A stretch of DNA of 64,000 nt from a virus. The notes beneath the pieces were generated by a model. The model searched no databases. It was given only the letters and a program-made list of their open reading frames with translations, and was not told the origin of the DNA. How positions within the stretch are numbered: position 1 is the stretch's first letter; every line of letters begins with the position of its first letter. Of this stretch, positions 37,416 to 44,582 are shown in pieces. The stretch lies in IMG/VR virus record IMGVR_UViG_3300042453_005404, positions 62,001 through 126,000 of that record. The stretch is one strand, 5' to 3'. The position numbers and the translations under genes are program-made.

Positions 37416-38420
37416 ATGAAGAGGATAAAAGAAGCAACACGTTACAAGAGAGAAACAGGATTAACCTTGCCTCGTTGGCAAGATCAAATAATAAAGTATG
37501 AAAAAGAAGGTGGATACTTTATTCACTTTTCTATTGTTCCAAGAATGAACTTGTATATTGTCAACAAATACAATACACCTATTGGATTTTACGCATATGC
37601 GTTAGATAAATCAAAGATAGAAAATTTTGCCGCTGATAGACCTTACGCTATTATTTTCAAACCTAAATCCGAAGCAAGAATTTTAGAACTTAAAACATAT
37701 AGCGAAACTGATTTAAAAAAAGATATTGATAAGCTTGTAGAAATGGGGTATCCGTTAGAAACCATCGAAAAAGCAGAGAAAGAAGCCCGAGTTAAATCTC
37801 CCGGCGGAAAGATTTGGAATGTCACAAGAGTTTTAAGTGGTAGTGCTGGGATACAAAACCGTGAAAGAACAAGAGGAGGTGGAGAGACAGGTAAATGGTC
37901 AGTGCTTTTAAAAAAGCTTGGTTATGATGGAGTAAATGACGATTGTTTGCGTGTGATTGACGTTCAAGAATCATGTCAAGCTGTATTTTTTGATACCACC
38001 AAACTTGATTTAGTAAAAATTGTTGATCTTAAAGGTGCTAAAATAAAATTTCACACAGATTTGTTTGATGTTGAATCTAGAGAACTGAAAACGGCTCTAA
38101 AGGTATCAAAACTTGGAAAAGGCACAAAAGATCTTGTAAATCACAAATCCAAAGAGGTTCGTAGGAATCTAGCAACGAAAACAACCGACCCAGAGATCTT
38201 AAGACTTTTGGCTGACGATACCGTTGACGATGTTGTTTGGGACGTTGCAGAAAATCTAAAAACTCCGCCCGACGTTTTAAGAGATATAGCAAACAATACC
38301 CATCGTCGCCATTTAGGTGGTGTTCGTCAAGCGGCAAAAGATACACTTGAAAAACTTAACCTTAATCTAGAAGAAGCTTTGATTATGGAAAAGTTATTGT
38401 GGAAACTACTAAAACGATAA
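37416..38420 (+). CDS. putative ADP-ribosyltransferase-like protein with leucine-rich-variant repeats
   Basis: 334 residues from the ATG at 37416; the frame is open further up and a TTG at 37371 overlaps the previous stop, so the start is unsure. The N-terminal 215 residues (GGYFIHFSIVPRMNLYIVNK, TPIGFYAYALD, FAADRPYAIIF, then KKLGYDGVNDDCLRVIDVQE and QAVFF) resemble phage polyvalent-type ART domains, a tentative call. The C-terminus has LRV/HEAT-like repeats (VRRNLATKTTDPEILRLLAD, VVWDVAENLKTPPDVLRDIA), which usually bind proteins. An effector-like architecture. Confidence 0.45.
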   Translation: MKRIKEATRYKRETGLTLPRWQDQIIKYEKEGGYFIHFSIVPRMNLYIVNKYNTPIGFYAYALDKSKIENFAADRPYAIIFKPKSEARILELKTYSETDLKKDIDKLVEMGYPLETIEKAEKEARVKSPGGKIWNVTRVLSGSAGIQNRERTRGGGETGKWSVLLKKLGYDGVNDDCLRVIDVQESCQAVFFDTTKLDLVKIVDLKGAKIKFHTDLFDVESRELKTALKVSKLGKGTKDLVNHKSKEVRRNLATKTTDPEILRLLADDTVDDVVWDVAENLKTPPDVLRDIANNTHRRHLGGVRQAAKDTLEKLNLNLEEALIMEKLLWKLLKR

Positions 38421-38836
38421 AGAAACCTGTAAAACGTAGACGTAAGCGCCATTACATCACAGGCATTCATCACTCTCCTAAGTGTTCAACTCCAATAAAA
38501 TATCGCTCTGGGTGGGAATACACGGTTGCGCTCTATCTTGATCAAGATCCAAACGTATTATCCTACGAATATGAGAGCATTAACATTCGATATGCAGTGG
38601 CTGGGAAGTACAGAACCTATACCCCAGACTTTCTCATCCTTTATAAAGACGGTAAAAAGGTTATTGTTGAAGTTAAGCGTGCAGACAAGCTTACTGATCG
38701 TAAGGTTATTGCCAAGGCTACCGCAACAAGAAAATGGTTAAAAGAGAATAAGTTGGATGATTATAGCTACGAGTTTTGGACTAATGCTGTGATAGAGGGA
38801 TTTACGAAGTTGTTAGAAGCAAAGACTAAGACTTAG
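38399..38836 (+). CDS. PD-(D/E)xK nuclease, gp4/TnsA-like
   Basis: 145 residues from a GTG that overlaps the previous gene by 22 bases. After a basic N-terminus, YRSGWEYTVALYLDQDPNVL, IRYAV, YTPDFLILYKDGKKVIVEVK (about residues 36-93) carry the catalytic E, D and E-x-K of the TnsA/T7-endonuclease-I-like fold. T4-family head completion protein gp4 has the same layout, so a virion completion role is possible; another structure-specific nuclease is the alternative. Confidence 0.6.
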   Translation: METTKTIKKPVKRRRKRHYITGIHHSPKCSTPIKYRSGWEYTVALYLDQDPNVLSYEYESINIRYAVAGKYRTYTPDFLILYKDGKKVIVEVKRADKLTDRKVIAKATATRKWLKENKLDDYSYEFWTNAVIEGFTKLLEAKTKT

Positions 38837-39728
38837 TTTTCAAAAGATTTCTTGCGATTGAGAGTTTACGTTCAGCGGTTTCTCTGTTTTCTGAACGCTC
38901 TTTTTCTGCTTTTTGTTCTTGTTGTTTTCTAAGGTCTGGAAGGTACCGAGAATATATTTCTCTCTCGATGCGACTACCAGCTCTTGCTTTATATTTTGTT
39001 ATAGCTGCATATTTTTTGATTTTTTGTTCGATCCAATCTGGAGAAAGGAAATATTCAAGTTTATCAACAACGTTTTCTAGTTCTTGTTTGTTAAGAAGCT
39101 TGAGAGATTCATCTGAAGCTTGTAGGATTCTTTCGAACGACGCAGGCTGTAGACTGTAGGCTGTTACAGTTTTCTCTAGTTCGCCTGTGGGGCTAACAGT
39201 ATATTGAGTTTCATGCGTGGTTTTTTGACCGCCACGGTAGTTTTGATCATCAGTTATGCCCTTAAAGAACTCTTCAACTTTACCTGTTTTTTTACCAGCA
39301 ATGTGCACATGCTGCAACAGTTCTTTGGGTATAAACGTTTCAATATCCCATCCCCACGCTCCTAATGCTGAATCAGGATGTTGCTCTATGGATTCTTCTG
39401 CTCTTGCCTCATGTTCTTTTTTTGCTTGATCTAAAACCCATTTAGGCAACGCAAGTTTGTAAAGGGTAACGTTTTTGTATTTCTGGCCTTCTGTTGCCCC
39501 GAATCTACCTTTGTTTGCTGCCCACGCCGCCCAACTGTTTTTTATGGCATTTAGTGGAGCGGTAAACAAGCCTAGATTTTCGAACTTTGGACTATACACA
39601 CCAGCTTGGATTTGTCTGTCTGACATGTTGGCATTATCTGATATGTGATAAGTGTATACTGTTTTGGTATTGAGTTTAGCTTCTAGAATCAACGTTTCGA
39701 TCAAAAGCTTTAAGTTCGATATTGTCAT
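38826..39728 (-). CDS. accessory protein with possible ADP-ribosyltransferase-like N-terminus
   Basis: 300 residues from the ATG complementary to 39726-39728; a further upstream ATG (39797) would run into the divergent promoter region. It begins MTISNLKLLIETLILEAKLN, similar to the short helical N-terminus of the other accessory proteins here. TVYTYHISDNANMSDRQIQA, then GVYSPKFENLGLF, resembles the first strand and arginine-less edge of ART-like folds, but no R-S-E triad can be assigned. The C-terminus is a charged coiled coil (LRKQQEQKAEKERSENRETA). Confidence 0.45.
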   Translation of the reverse strand: MTISNLKLLIETLILEAKLNTKTVYTYHISDNANMSDRQIQAGVYSPKFENLGLFTAPLNAIKNSWAAWAANKGRFGATEGQKYKNVTLYKLALPKWVLDQAKKEHEARAEESIEQHPDSALGAWGWDIETFIPKELLQHVHIAGKKTGKVEEFFKGITDDQNYRGGQKTTHETQYTVSPTGELEKTVTAYSLQPASFERILQASDESLKLLNKQELENVVDKLEYFLSPDWIEQKIKKYAAITKYKARAGSRIEREIYSRYLPDLRKQQEQKAEKERSENRETAERKLSIARNLLKTKS

Positions 39729-39743
39729 ATTCGTAAATATTGT

Positions 39744-39772
39744 TTGAGAACAAAAAACGTGTGTGGTAATCT
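39744..39772 (+). promoter_or_regulatory. sigma-70-type promoter with a leader
   Basis: TTGAGA at 39744-39749, a 17-base spacer ending TGG, and TAATCT at 39767-39772. It has the same layout as the leaderless promoters further right, but here the ATG follows 19 bases downstream with a strong Shine-Dalgarno (AAAAGGAG). Confidence 0.6.
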
Positions 39773-39791
39773 GGCAAAAGGAGTTGCAACC

Positions 39792-40295
39792 ATGCAATAT
39801 TACGTTTCAGTTGGCAACAAAGACAAAACCATTACTTCAACCAAGTTTTATTCCTCACTTGAAACTGCTCTTGTGGTAGGTAAAAGTATGATGGCTCATT
39901 GCGAGCCCAACGATCATTATTTTCAAATCGGAAATCGCACAAAGGTTTTCACATCAGCTTATCAACGTAACGCACAAAACGAATGGATTGCGCTGTATAA
40001 TCCTGTGTGGTCAAACGAAATGTTGCAAAAGCAACAGCGATATCTTTATATCAAAGTTCCTCGTACCAAAGACATGGCATTCAAAACAGGTTGGGGCTGG
40101 ACCAATGCTGTTGTTGAACAGTTTCAAACCAAGTTTGGTGTTGAGTTTCTTGATTTGAAAGAAAAGTGGCAAGACCACGCAGAGCGATCAACAAATCATA
40201 AAACGTATTATCGTTTGAAATACTCATGCATTATTCCAGAGCAATCACTTGATTCTCTTCGCCGTGCATATGGTTGCGAGGTATCCGAGCGATGA
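39792..40295 (+). CDS. hypothetical protein
   Basis: 167 residues from the ATG at 39792, chosen because AAAAGGAG lies eight bases upstream; an in-frame ATG at 39744 falls inside the promoter -35. Mixed alpha/beta, starting MQYYVSVGNKDKTITSTKFY, with many aromatic and basic residues (KTGWGWTNAVVEQFQTKFGV). The C-terminal YYRLKYSCIIPEQSLDSLRR suggests a compact domain. No family recognised. Its stop overlaps the next small ORF (ATGA). Confidence 0.6.
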   Translation: MQYYVSVGNKDKTITSTKFYSSLETALVVGKSMMAHCEPNDHYFQIGNRTKVFTSAYQRNAQNEWIALYNPVWSNEMLQKQQRYLYIKVPRTKDMAFKTGWGWTNAVVEQFQTKFGVEFLDLKEKWQDHAERSTNHKTYYRLKYSCIIPEQSLDSLRRAYGCEVSER

Positions 40296-40369
40296 TTATG
40301 TTTGTTGCGATGTGGGGATTTATGGGTTTAGGTTTTTACGTTGATACGCTAAAATACAAAAGAAGGTGA
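40292..40369 (+). CDS. 25-residue membrane micro-protein
   Basis: ATG at 40292 overlaps the upstream stop (ATGA) and the frame ends at TGA 40367-40369. Residues 2-17 are hydrophobic (IMFVAMWGFMGLGFYV), followed by a basic tail (KYKRR), a single-span membrane protein pattern. Coupling to the upstream gene supports translation; function unknown. Confidence 0.5.
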   Translation: MIMFVAMWGFMGLGFYVDTLKYKRR

Positions 40370-40375
40370 TGTGAA

Positions 40376-40636
40376 ATGAACAACGAAGAACCAGATTTCA
40401 TCTATGGTTGTGGACACAGTTGCGTGTTTAGATTTCCTAAAGTTGGTGGAGTTGCAACCAATGGCTCATGTCATTGTGTGCCTCGCAGTATGTCTCCAAT
40501 GGAGCAAGTGGAGCTACGTAAAAAGATTCGTGATCTTGTAAACTATGCTTCTGTTCTAAGGTTGGAACACAAACAACGACAAGAGCTTTATGCCTCGTCG
40601 CCATCTGATCCGAACGAAGTGATTTTAGGTTGTTAA
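40376..40636 (+). CDS. small Cys/His-containing hypothetical protein
   Basis: 86 residues. The N-terminus has a possible metal site (YGCGHSCVFRF, then GSCHCVPR: two Cys-rich clusters 20 residues apart). The C-terminal half is a charged helix (VELRKKIRDLVNYASVLRLE). It follows the micro-protein by six bases and precedes the RuvC-like gene. No family recognised. Confidence 0.55.
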   Translation: MNNEEPDFIYGCGHSCVFRFPKVGGVATNGSCHCVPRSMSPMEQVELRKKIRDLVNYASVLRLEHKQRQELYASSPSDPNEVILGC

Positions 40637-40646
40637 AGGAAACACT

Positions 40647-41207
40647 ATGAAGTATTATTTGGGTTTAGATATTTCCACAAGCTGTACTGGAATATGCTTG
40701 ATTGACGAAAACGAACAAGTTATTGTTCTTGATGCTGTGAAATTGACTTCGACCACACTAAGTAATATGTGGGAAAAGGCAGACAGAGGTATTGAAGAGA
40801 TAAAAAAACTTGTTGGTGATAAAAAGATCGAGCGCATATTTGTTGAAGCAAATGCTAAGATGTTTAGCACAGGTTTCAGCAGTGCAGATACGCTACTTAC
40901 ACTAGCCAAGTTTAACGGTTTGATATCATATCTTTCCCATAAAGCTTATAAGGCAGAAGTTGTTGATGTTAACGTAACATCTGCACGCAAGGCTGTTGGG
41001 TTCAAGAATACCAAAGTCGATAAACGTCCCGTAAAAGAAAAGGTATTTGACCATGTTAAAGCTTTGCATCCAGAACTTCCTTGGAAACGCCATGTTGCCA
41101 AAACGGGCAAAAGCCAAGGACAAGAAGTCTACAACCCAGAATGCAAAGACATGAGCGACGCTTATGTTATTGCAGTAGGTGGAAAAAGATTAATACCATT
41201 CCTATAG
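40647..41207 (+). CDS. RuvC-like Holliday junction resolvase (RNase H fold)
   Basis: 186 residues; SD AAAGGAAA. GLDISTSCTGICLIDENEQV at the N-terminus carries the first catalytic Asp of RuvC-like RNase H folds. ERIFVEANAK (about 60-69) supplies the Glu, and CKDMSDAYVIAVG at the C-terminus the last Asp. Length is typical. It would cut branched DNA during recombination or before packaging. Single-copy, at the end of a + operon facing a convergent minus cluster. Confidence 0.8.
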   Translation: MKYYLGLDISTSCTGICLIDENEQVIVLDAVKLTSTTLSNMWEKADRGIEEIKKLVGDKKIERIFVEANAKMFSTGFSSADTLLTLAKFNGLISYLSHKAYKAEVVDVNVTSARKAVGFKNTKVDKRPVKEKVFDHVKALHPELPWKRHVAKTGKSQGQEVYNPECKDMSDAYVIAVGGKRLIPFL

Positions 41208-41211
41208 CTGA

Positions 41212-41916
41212 TTAAGCAACTTTCTTCGCAGCTTTTGCAAGTGACCCGCTAGCATATTTTCCCCCAGAAGAACCTATGAAATAAGCAAAACCGTCATACT
41301 CAACAGGTCCAACAGAAATAGTTTCCTTTTCGCTTGCAAAGGATGAGGCTACGACCCTTGCAAGTTTTCCCGGTGCTCCAAAGAAGTTATTTCCTTCTGC
41401 ATATGTTCTAGCAGCAAATATTATGCTGACCGTTTCTCCCGGAGGTATCCCGTGGAGGCCGCCTCTACTATCACTAAAGTCTGCGGCACGATTCACATTA
41501 GTACTCCAACTTTGGAGCAGTTTGCCTTTTGATGGCTTAAGCTTATTTGGTAAATTCATGGTAACGTATTTGTTATACTTAATTTCTTCACCATAAGGCT
41601 TTATTAAACCTGACAATCTTTCTCTGGATATTACCATGCCTCGGTATACTTTTATATCGCCGGAAGAAAGAAGCGTAGTGTATTTGTTTTGATTTAACAA
41701 ATTCAATATTTTTTGCGAATATTTTTTTAGAGATTTTTGATCGTTGCCTTGAAACATGTCTAAGAGCGCATAGTAGAGTAACTCTTCTTCTCTTGTATTT
41801 CCTTCTTTGGGTACTGGAACATCTGTTCGTTGTGGAGCAAACAAATATTCTCCATAAGGATCACTTTTATTCGCTTCCGGTTTTATAGCTTCATATAAAA
41901 ATTTATCAAGCTTCAT
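41212..41916 (-). CDS. R-S-E class mono-ADP-ribosyltransferase (1)
   Basis: 234 residues. KVYRGMV places the NAD-binding Arg at residue 92, QSWSTN the S-x-S/T motif at 136-139, and SEKETISVG the catalytic E-x-E at 196-198: the R-S-E triad of arginine-specific ARTs such as T4 Alt/ModA. The N-terminus MKLDKFLYEAIK resembles short capsid- or virion-targeting leaders of T4-family injected proteins. SD GAGGAG. It lies three bases after a paralogue on the same strand. It probably modifies host proteins (RNA polymerase or translation factors), by analogy. Confidence 0.8.
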   Translation of the reverse strand: MKLDKFLYEAIKPEANKSDPYGEYLFAPQRTDVPVPKEGNTREEELLYYALLDMFQGNDQKSLKKYSQKILNLLNQNKYTTLLSSGDIKVYRGMVISRERLSGLIKPYGEEIKYNKYVTMNLPNKLKPSKGKLLQSWSTNVNRAADFSDSRGGLHGIPPGETVSIIFAARTYAEGNNFFGAPGKLARVVASSFASEKETISVGPVEYDGFAYFIGSSGGKYASGSLAKAAKKVA

Positions 41917-41919
41917 GTT

Positions 41920-42534
41920 TCATGACTCCTCAAAAGACAAAACAAGTGATTTTAGTTTTCTGATATCTACAGAATGTGGATCTCGCCCTAAAAAGCTTTT
42001 GGGTGGTATTGCCATAACGAATCCTTCGTGTTGAACTTTACCAATAGATATGGTTTCCATTTCACTAGCACGTTCCGGCATCACGGTTTTTGCTAGTATT
42101 CCCGGCTTGCCAAAGAATTTGCCTTTTGTTGCTGTTGCAATAAACACAACAGGTATTTCTCCTTCTACATCTGGATCAACCGCAAACTGTATTCCTACAT
42201 TTGGATCTGCTGACCAACTTTGAATAATGCGCTTGGTTGGAATATCACCAGAACCTTTAAACGTTCGATATATCACACCACTTTTACTGGTTTCTTCTGT
42301 GTAGTTTTTACCATTGCAAAGCTTTTCTGCGTCATCATAGAAAAGCTTCATGCCACGGTAAACCACGACCCCAGCTGGATCGATTATTTCAGAATATTCA
42401 TGAGAAGCAATAAGCTTTTCAATCTCAGGCATCGCTGCTTCTAGTTTGTCAGTTTTGTTGCTGGCAACAAATGACTTAAGAGCATCAAACAATTCTGGAG
42501 AAAACTGCTCATATAAAAGCGAGGTGAGTTTCAT
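41920..42534 (-). CDS. R-S-E class mono-ADP-ribosyltransferase (2)
   Basis: 204 residues from the ATG at 42532-42534, preceded by AGGTTG; the frame is open seven codons further but those overlap the Dps-like gene. VVYRGM gives Arg 60, QSWSAD the S-x-S at 106-108, and SEMETISIG the E-x-E at 158-160. A paralogue of the next gene with the same N-terminal leader type (MKLTSLLYEQF). T4 likewise keeps several ARTs with different targets (Alt, ModA, ModB). A virion-borne or early effector is inferred. Confidence 0.8.
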   Translation of the reverse strand: MKLTSLLYEQFSPELFDALKSFVASNKTDKLEAAMPEIEKLIASHEYSEIIDPAGVVVYRGMKLFYDDAEKLCNGKNYTEETSKSGVIYRTFKGSGDIPTKRIIQSWSADPNVGIQFAVDPDVEGEIPVVFIATATKGKFFGKPGILAKTVMPERASEMETISIGKVQHEGFVMAIPPKSFLGRDPHSVDIRKLKSLVLSFEES

Positions 42535-42535
42535 T

Positions 42536-43030
42536 TCAACCTGCTGCACGAACACGTTGTTCTAGAAGATAAATGTGCTCTTCGTGCTTGTCTAGAACAT
42601 TGCCAAGCATTTGCTCTAAACCTCTTGTAAGCAATCCAGCTTGTTCTAGCTGATCCATGAGTTCTCCACCCATACGCACATAGGTTAGTTCAGCGTCATG
42701 ACTTACAACAATGTATGGTTGATCGCTGTGTGTAACAGCTTTCAAAAGCATTTCCATAGCTTTAACACGCTTGAAGTAGTTGGTAAGAGAAACGTCATGA
42801 CTAACGCCAATAAGCTTTTCACCAATCAAATCAATCTCTGGTAGGATTGCTTCGTAAAGGCGTTGATAGAGAAGATGATCACCGTAGAAGTTCTCTCCTT
42901 TGGTTTGCCAGTGGTGTGAGTGATGGACTACTTGAAGACCTTCTGTAACGGCAAGGAAGGCAGCAAGAGGTGCCCATTCAGAGTCACCAAATACAGAACA
43001 GCATTGTTCTAAAGATAGTTTGTCGTGCAT
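42536..43030 (-). CDS. Dps/ferritin-like four-helix protein
   Basis: 164 residues; SD AAAAAGGA on the minus strand. VVHHSHHWQTKGENFYGDHL, then LYQRLYEAILPEIDLIGEKL (about residues 33-73) matches the first ferroxidase-type helices of Dps/ferritin-like proteins (H-W-x3-G-x-x-F, D-x-x-x-E-x). Dps proteins bind iron and protect DNA. Whether the shell forms or metal residues suffice cannot be decided here. It is first in the minus operon with the two ARTs. Confidence 0.6.
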   Translation of the reverse strand: MHDKLSLEQCCSVFGDSEWAPLAAFLAVTEGLQVVHHSHHWQTKGENFYGDHLLYQRLYEAILPEIDLIGEKLIGVSHDVSLTNYFKRVKAMEMLLKAVTHSDQPYIVVSHDAELTYVRMGGELMDQLEQAGLLTRGLEQMLGNVLDKHEEHIYLLEQRVRAAG

Positions 43031-43038
43031 GATAGTTG

Positions 43039-43085
43039 TCCTTTTTGTAGGTTATCTATAGTTATGAGCATATCTACAAAAAGGA
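43039..43085. repeat. 12-base inverted repeat in a divergent start region
   Basis: TCCTTTTTGTAG (43039-43050) and CTACAAAAAGGA (43074-43085) are perfect inverted copies around 23 AT-rich bases. Each arm supplies the AAAAAGGA ribosome binding site of one divergent gene (43030 minus, 43095 plus), so the two starts are mirror images. Confidence 0.6.
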
Positions 43086-43094
43086 ATATATATC

Positions 43095-43514
43095 ATGCAA
43101 TGGCCAGAACCCGGTTACAATCATATGCCAGCCTATCAAGTGTCCGGCTTACCATATGCTCTCTCAGACACAGCGACAGCAACTCCACCATATCGTGTGC
43201 AGTTCCCATATGTCACAAAGTTCATCACCATCAGGGCAGATGGTGGAGCTTTAGATATTGGTTTTACGGCTAATGGTGTGCTGGGGGTGAATCACTTCAC
43301 GCTTCCCAACAACGGGGTGATTACAATGGAAGTCAGAGTGAAAGAAATATATTTGGGCGGCACAAACACATTTCACATCATTGCTGGATTGACAGGAATA
43401 CCAACGGCAAGCATTCCAACCTTAACTGGTTCATATGCTTGGAGTGCATCAGATCCATATCATACAGGATCAAATGCCTATGCCAACGTTATTGTATATG
43501 ACGGTGTTGGTTGA
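43095..43514 (+). CDS. probable virion surface or decoration protein
   Basis: 139 residues; SD AAAAAGGA. Starts MQWPEPGYNHMPAYQVSGLP and has PPYRVQFPYVTKFITIRADG, DIGFTANGVLG, VKEIYLGG and TFHIIAGLTGIP. This is an all-beta small domain of a kind I associate with capsid decoration or head-surface proteins of marine T4-like phages. It stands alone between minus-strand genes and probably has its own late promoter. The exact location on the virion is inferred. Confidence 0.55.
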   Translation: MQWPEPGYNHMPAYQVSGLPYALSDTATATPPYRVQFPYVTKFITIRADGGALDIGFTANGVLGVNHFTLPNNGVITMEVRVKEIYLGGTNTFHIIAGLTGIPTASIPTLTGSYAWSASDPYHTGSNAYANVIVYDGVG

Positions 43515-43535
43515 TTAACGAAAAACGTGACTTCC

Positions 43536-43979
43536 TCACTGTTCTTGGCCTAAAATACCAAACATGGTATTTAACACAGGGCCAGCTTCCAAATGAACAA
43601 TAACAGCATTTGCTAGTTGCTTCATGTGGTTGCGTACCTTGGGATTGCTTAACACAAGACTGTTTTCAAACACAACTTGATCCAAACGATCAACGATTCG
43701 ATCAAGTTCTCGAATATAGTTTTCGAAAACCAACTCACCAGTTTCTAGTTTTTGCTTTAAGGTTCTCATAGGCAAAAATAGTTCTGCTCCAAGATGAATA
43801 ACCTCGCAGCCTTTCATTCTTTCTTTTTCTGGATTTTCAATTCGTGTTGTTATGTCTTCTAACGTTGCAGCAATACCCATACCCATGTCTTGAAGCCATT
43901 CCAAATCATTTTCATCCATGTCACGCATGGACGACAACATAATAGCTGCTTGCTTTGATGGTTTGAATGAATCACTCAT
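43536..43979 (-). CDS. hypothetical protein
   Basis: 147 residues, acidic and helical. Met-rich N-terminus (AAIMLSSMRDMDENDLEWLQ) and a likely coiled coil in the middle (YIRELDRIVDRLDQVVFENS). Its ATG overlaps the stop of the upstream minus gene (43976-43979), so the two are coupled. No motif recognised. Confidence 0.55.
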   Translation of the reverse strand: MSDSFKPSKQAAIMLSSMRDMDENDLEWLQDMGMGIAATLEDITTRIENPEKERMKGCEVIHLGAELFLPMRTLKQKLETGELVFENYIRELDRIVDRLDQVVFENSLVLSNPKVRNHMKQLANAVIVHLEAGPVLNTMFGILGQEQ

Positions 43980-44179
43980 CGTCTCACCGTGTTTTGCATT
44001 TTAGCTTTTTCCTTGGCCGCATCAACCATGGTTTGAACCCAACCGGGAATCTCGTTACGAATATGCTGCACAACATAGTTCCCAGCACAAGCCTGAGCAT
44101 GAGCCGCCGCATCTTCACGATATCGATAAACACCCGCCAATCGGGTACCATCCATCACAACAAATACTTCGTTATTCAT
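43976..44179 (-). CDS. small hypothetical protein
   Basis: 67 residues; SD AGAGG eight to twelve bases upstream on the minus strand. The N-terminus EVFVVMDGTRLAGVYRYRED, then AAAHAQACAG, is a beta-beta-alpha pattern common in short phage proteins of unknown function. Coupled to the downstream 147-residue protein. Confidence 0.55.
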   Translation of the reverse strand: MNNEVFVVMDGTRLAGVYRYREDAAAHAQACAGNYVVQHIRNEIPGWVQTMVDAAKEKAKMQNTVRR

Positions 44180-44195
44180 AGTTTATTACCTCTTG

Positions 44196-44291
44196 TTAGT
44201 TACCAACGTGATATGCCAAAACAATCATGAACGGGACAACCATACACATGTATAGCCCCATAACCAAATCATCTAAATCTTCTGTTTTCAT
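44196..44291 (-). CDS. 31-residue membrane micro-protein (leaderless)
   Basis: ATG complementary to 44289-44291, stop at 44196-44198. After an acidic start (KTEDLDDL) the rest is one hydrophobic span (VMGLYMCMVVPFMIVLAYHV). No Shine-Dalgarno, but the ATG sits exactly six bases after a -10 with a 17-base-spaced -35 (see 44292-44326), the layout of the + strand leaderless genes. That match is the main reason to believe it. Confidence 0.5.
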   Translation of the reverse strand: MKTEDLDDLVMGLYMCMVVPFMIVLAYHVGN

Positions 44292-44326
44292 GTATACATT
44301 ACATCACGTTTTATTCGAGATTTAAA
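44292..44326 (-). promoter_or_regulatory. leaderless promoter, minus strand
   Basis: On the minus strand: TTTAAA (44326-44321), 17 bases ending TGA, TGTAAT (44303-44298), six bases, then ATG at 44291. Its -35 is 14 bases from the -35 of the divergent + promoter at 44341. Confidence 0.5.
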
Positions 44327-44340
44327 GCGTTTTTAATACG

Positions 44341-44375
44341 TTTAGATTTTTGCTGTTGTATGATATTCTATATAC
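44341..44375 (+). promoter_or_regulatory. leaderless promoter for gene 44376
   Basis: TTTAGA (44341-44346), 17 bases ending TGA, TATTCT (44364-44369), six bases, ATG at 44376. The predicted transcription start falls on the ATG. Confidence 0.75.
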
Positions 44376-44582
44376 ATGAAAGCGAAAGAGATGACAAAGA
44401 TCGTGAAAGCAAAAGACCTCCAGCCCGGCGACACCGTGCTTAAGACTCTGGGCCACGTCCTCCTGCGGCGCACCGTGCGTAGCGTGACTCGGCTTGAGGC
44501 CGATCCCACTGCTATAAGGGTGGCATACACTGACCATACCACTATGTTGTGTGACGACAATCACACGGTTACAACAGTCTGA
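44376..44582 (+). CDS. small hypothetical protein, beta-rich
   Basis: 68 residues. KAKDLQPGDTVLKTLGHVLL, then RRTVRSVTRL and IRVAYTDHTTML suggest a small SH3-like barrel with the KxxDLxxGD start often seen in short nucleic-acid- or protein-binding phage domains. Leaderless promoter directly upstream. Its stop overlaps the kinase ATG (TGATG), so it is the first gene of a two-gene unit. GC content is higher than in neighbours. Confidence 0.55.
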   Translation: MKAKEMTKIVKAKDLQPGDTVLKTLGHVLLRRTVRSVTRLEADPTAIRVAYTDHTTMLCDDNHTVTTV

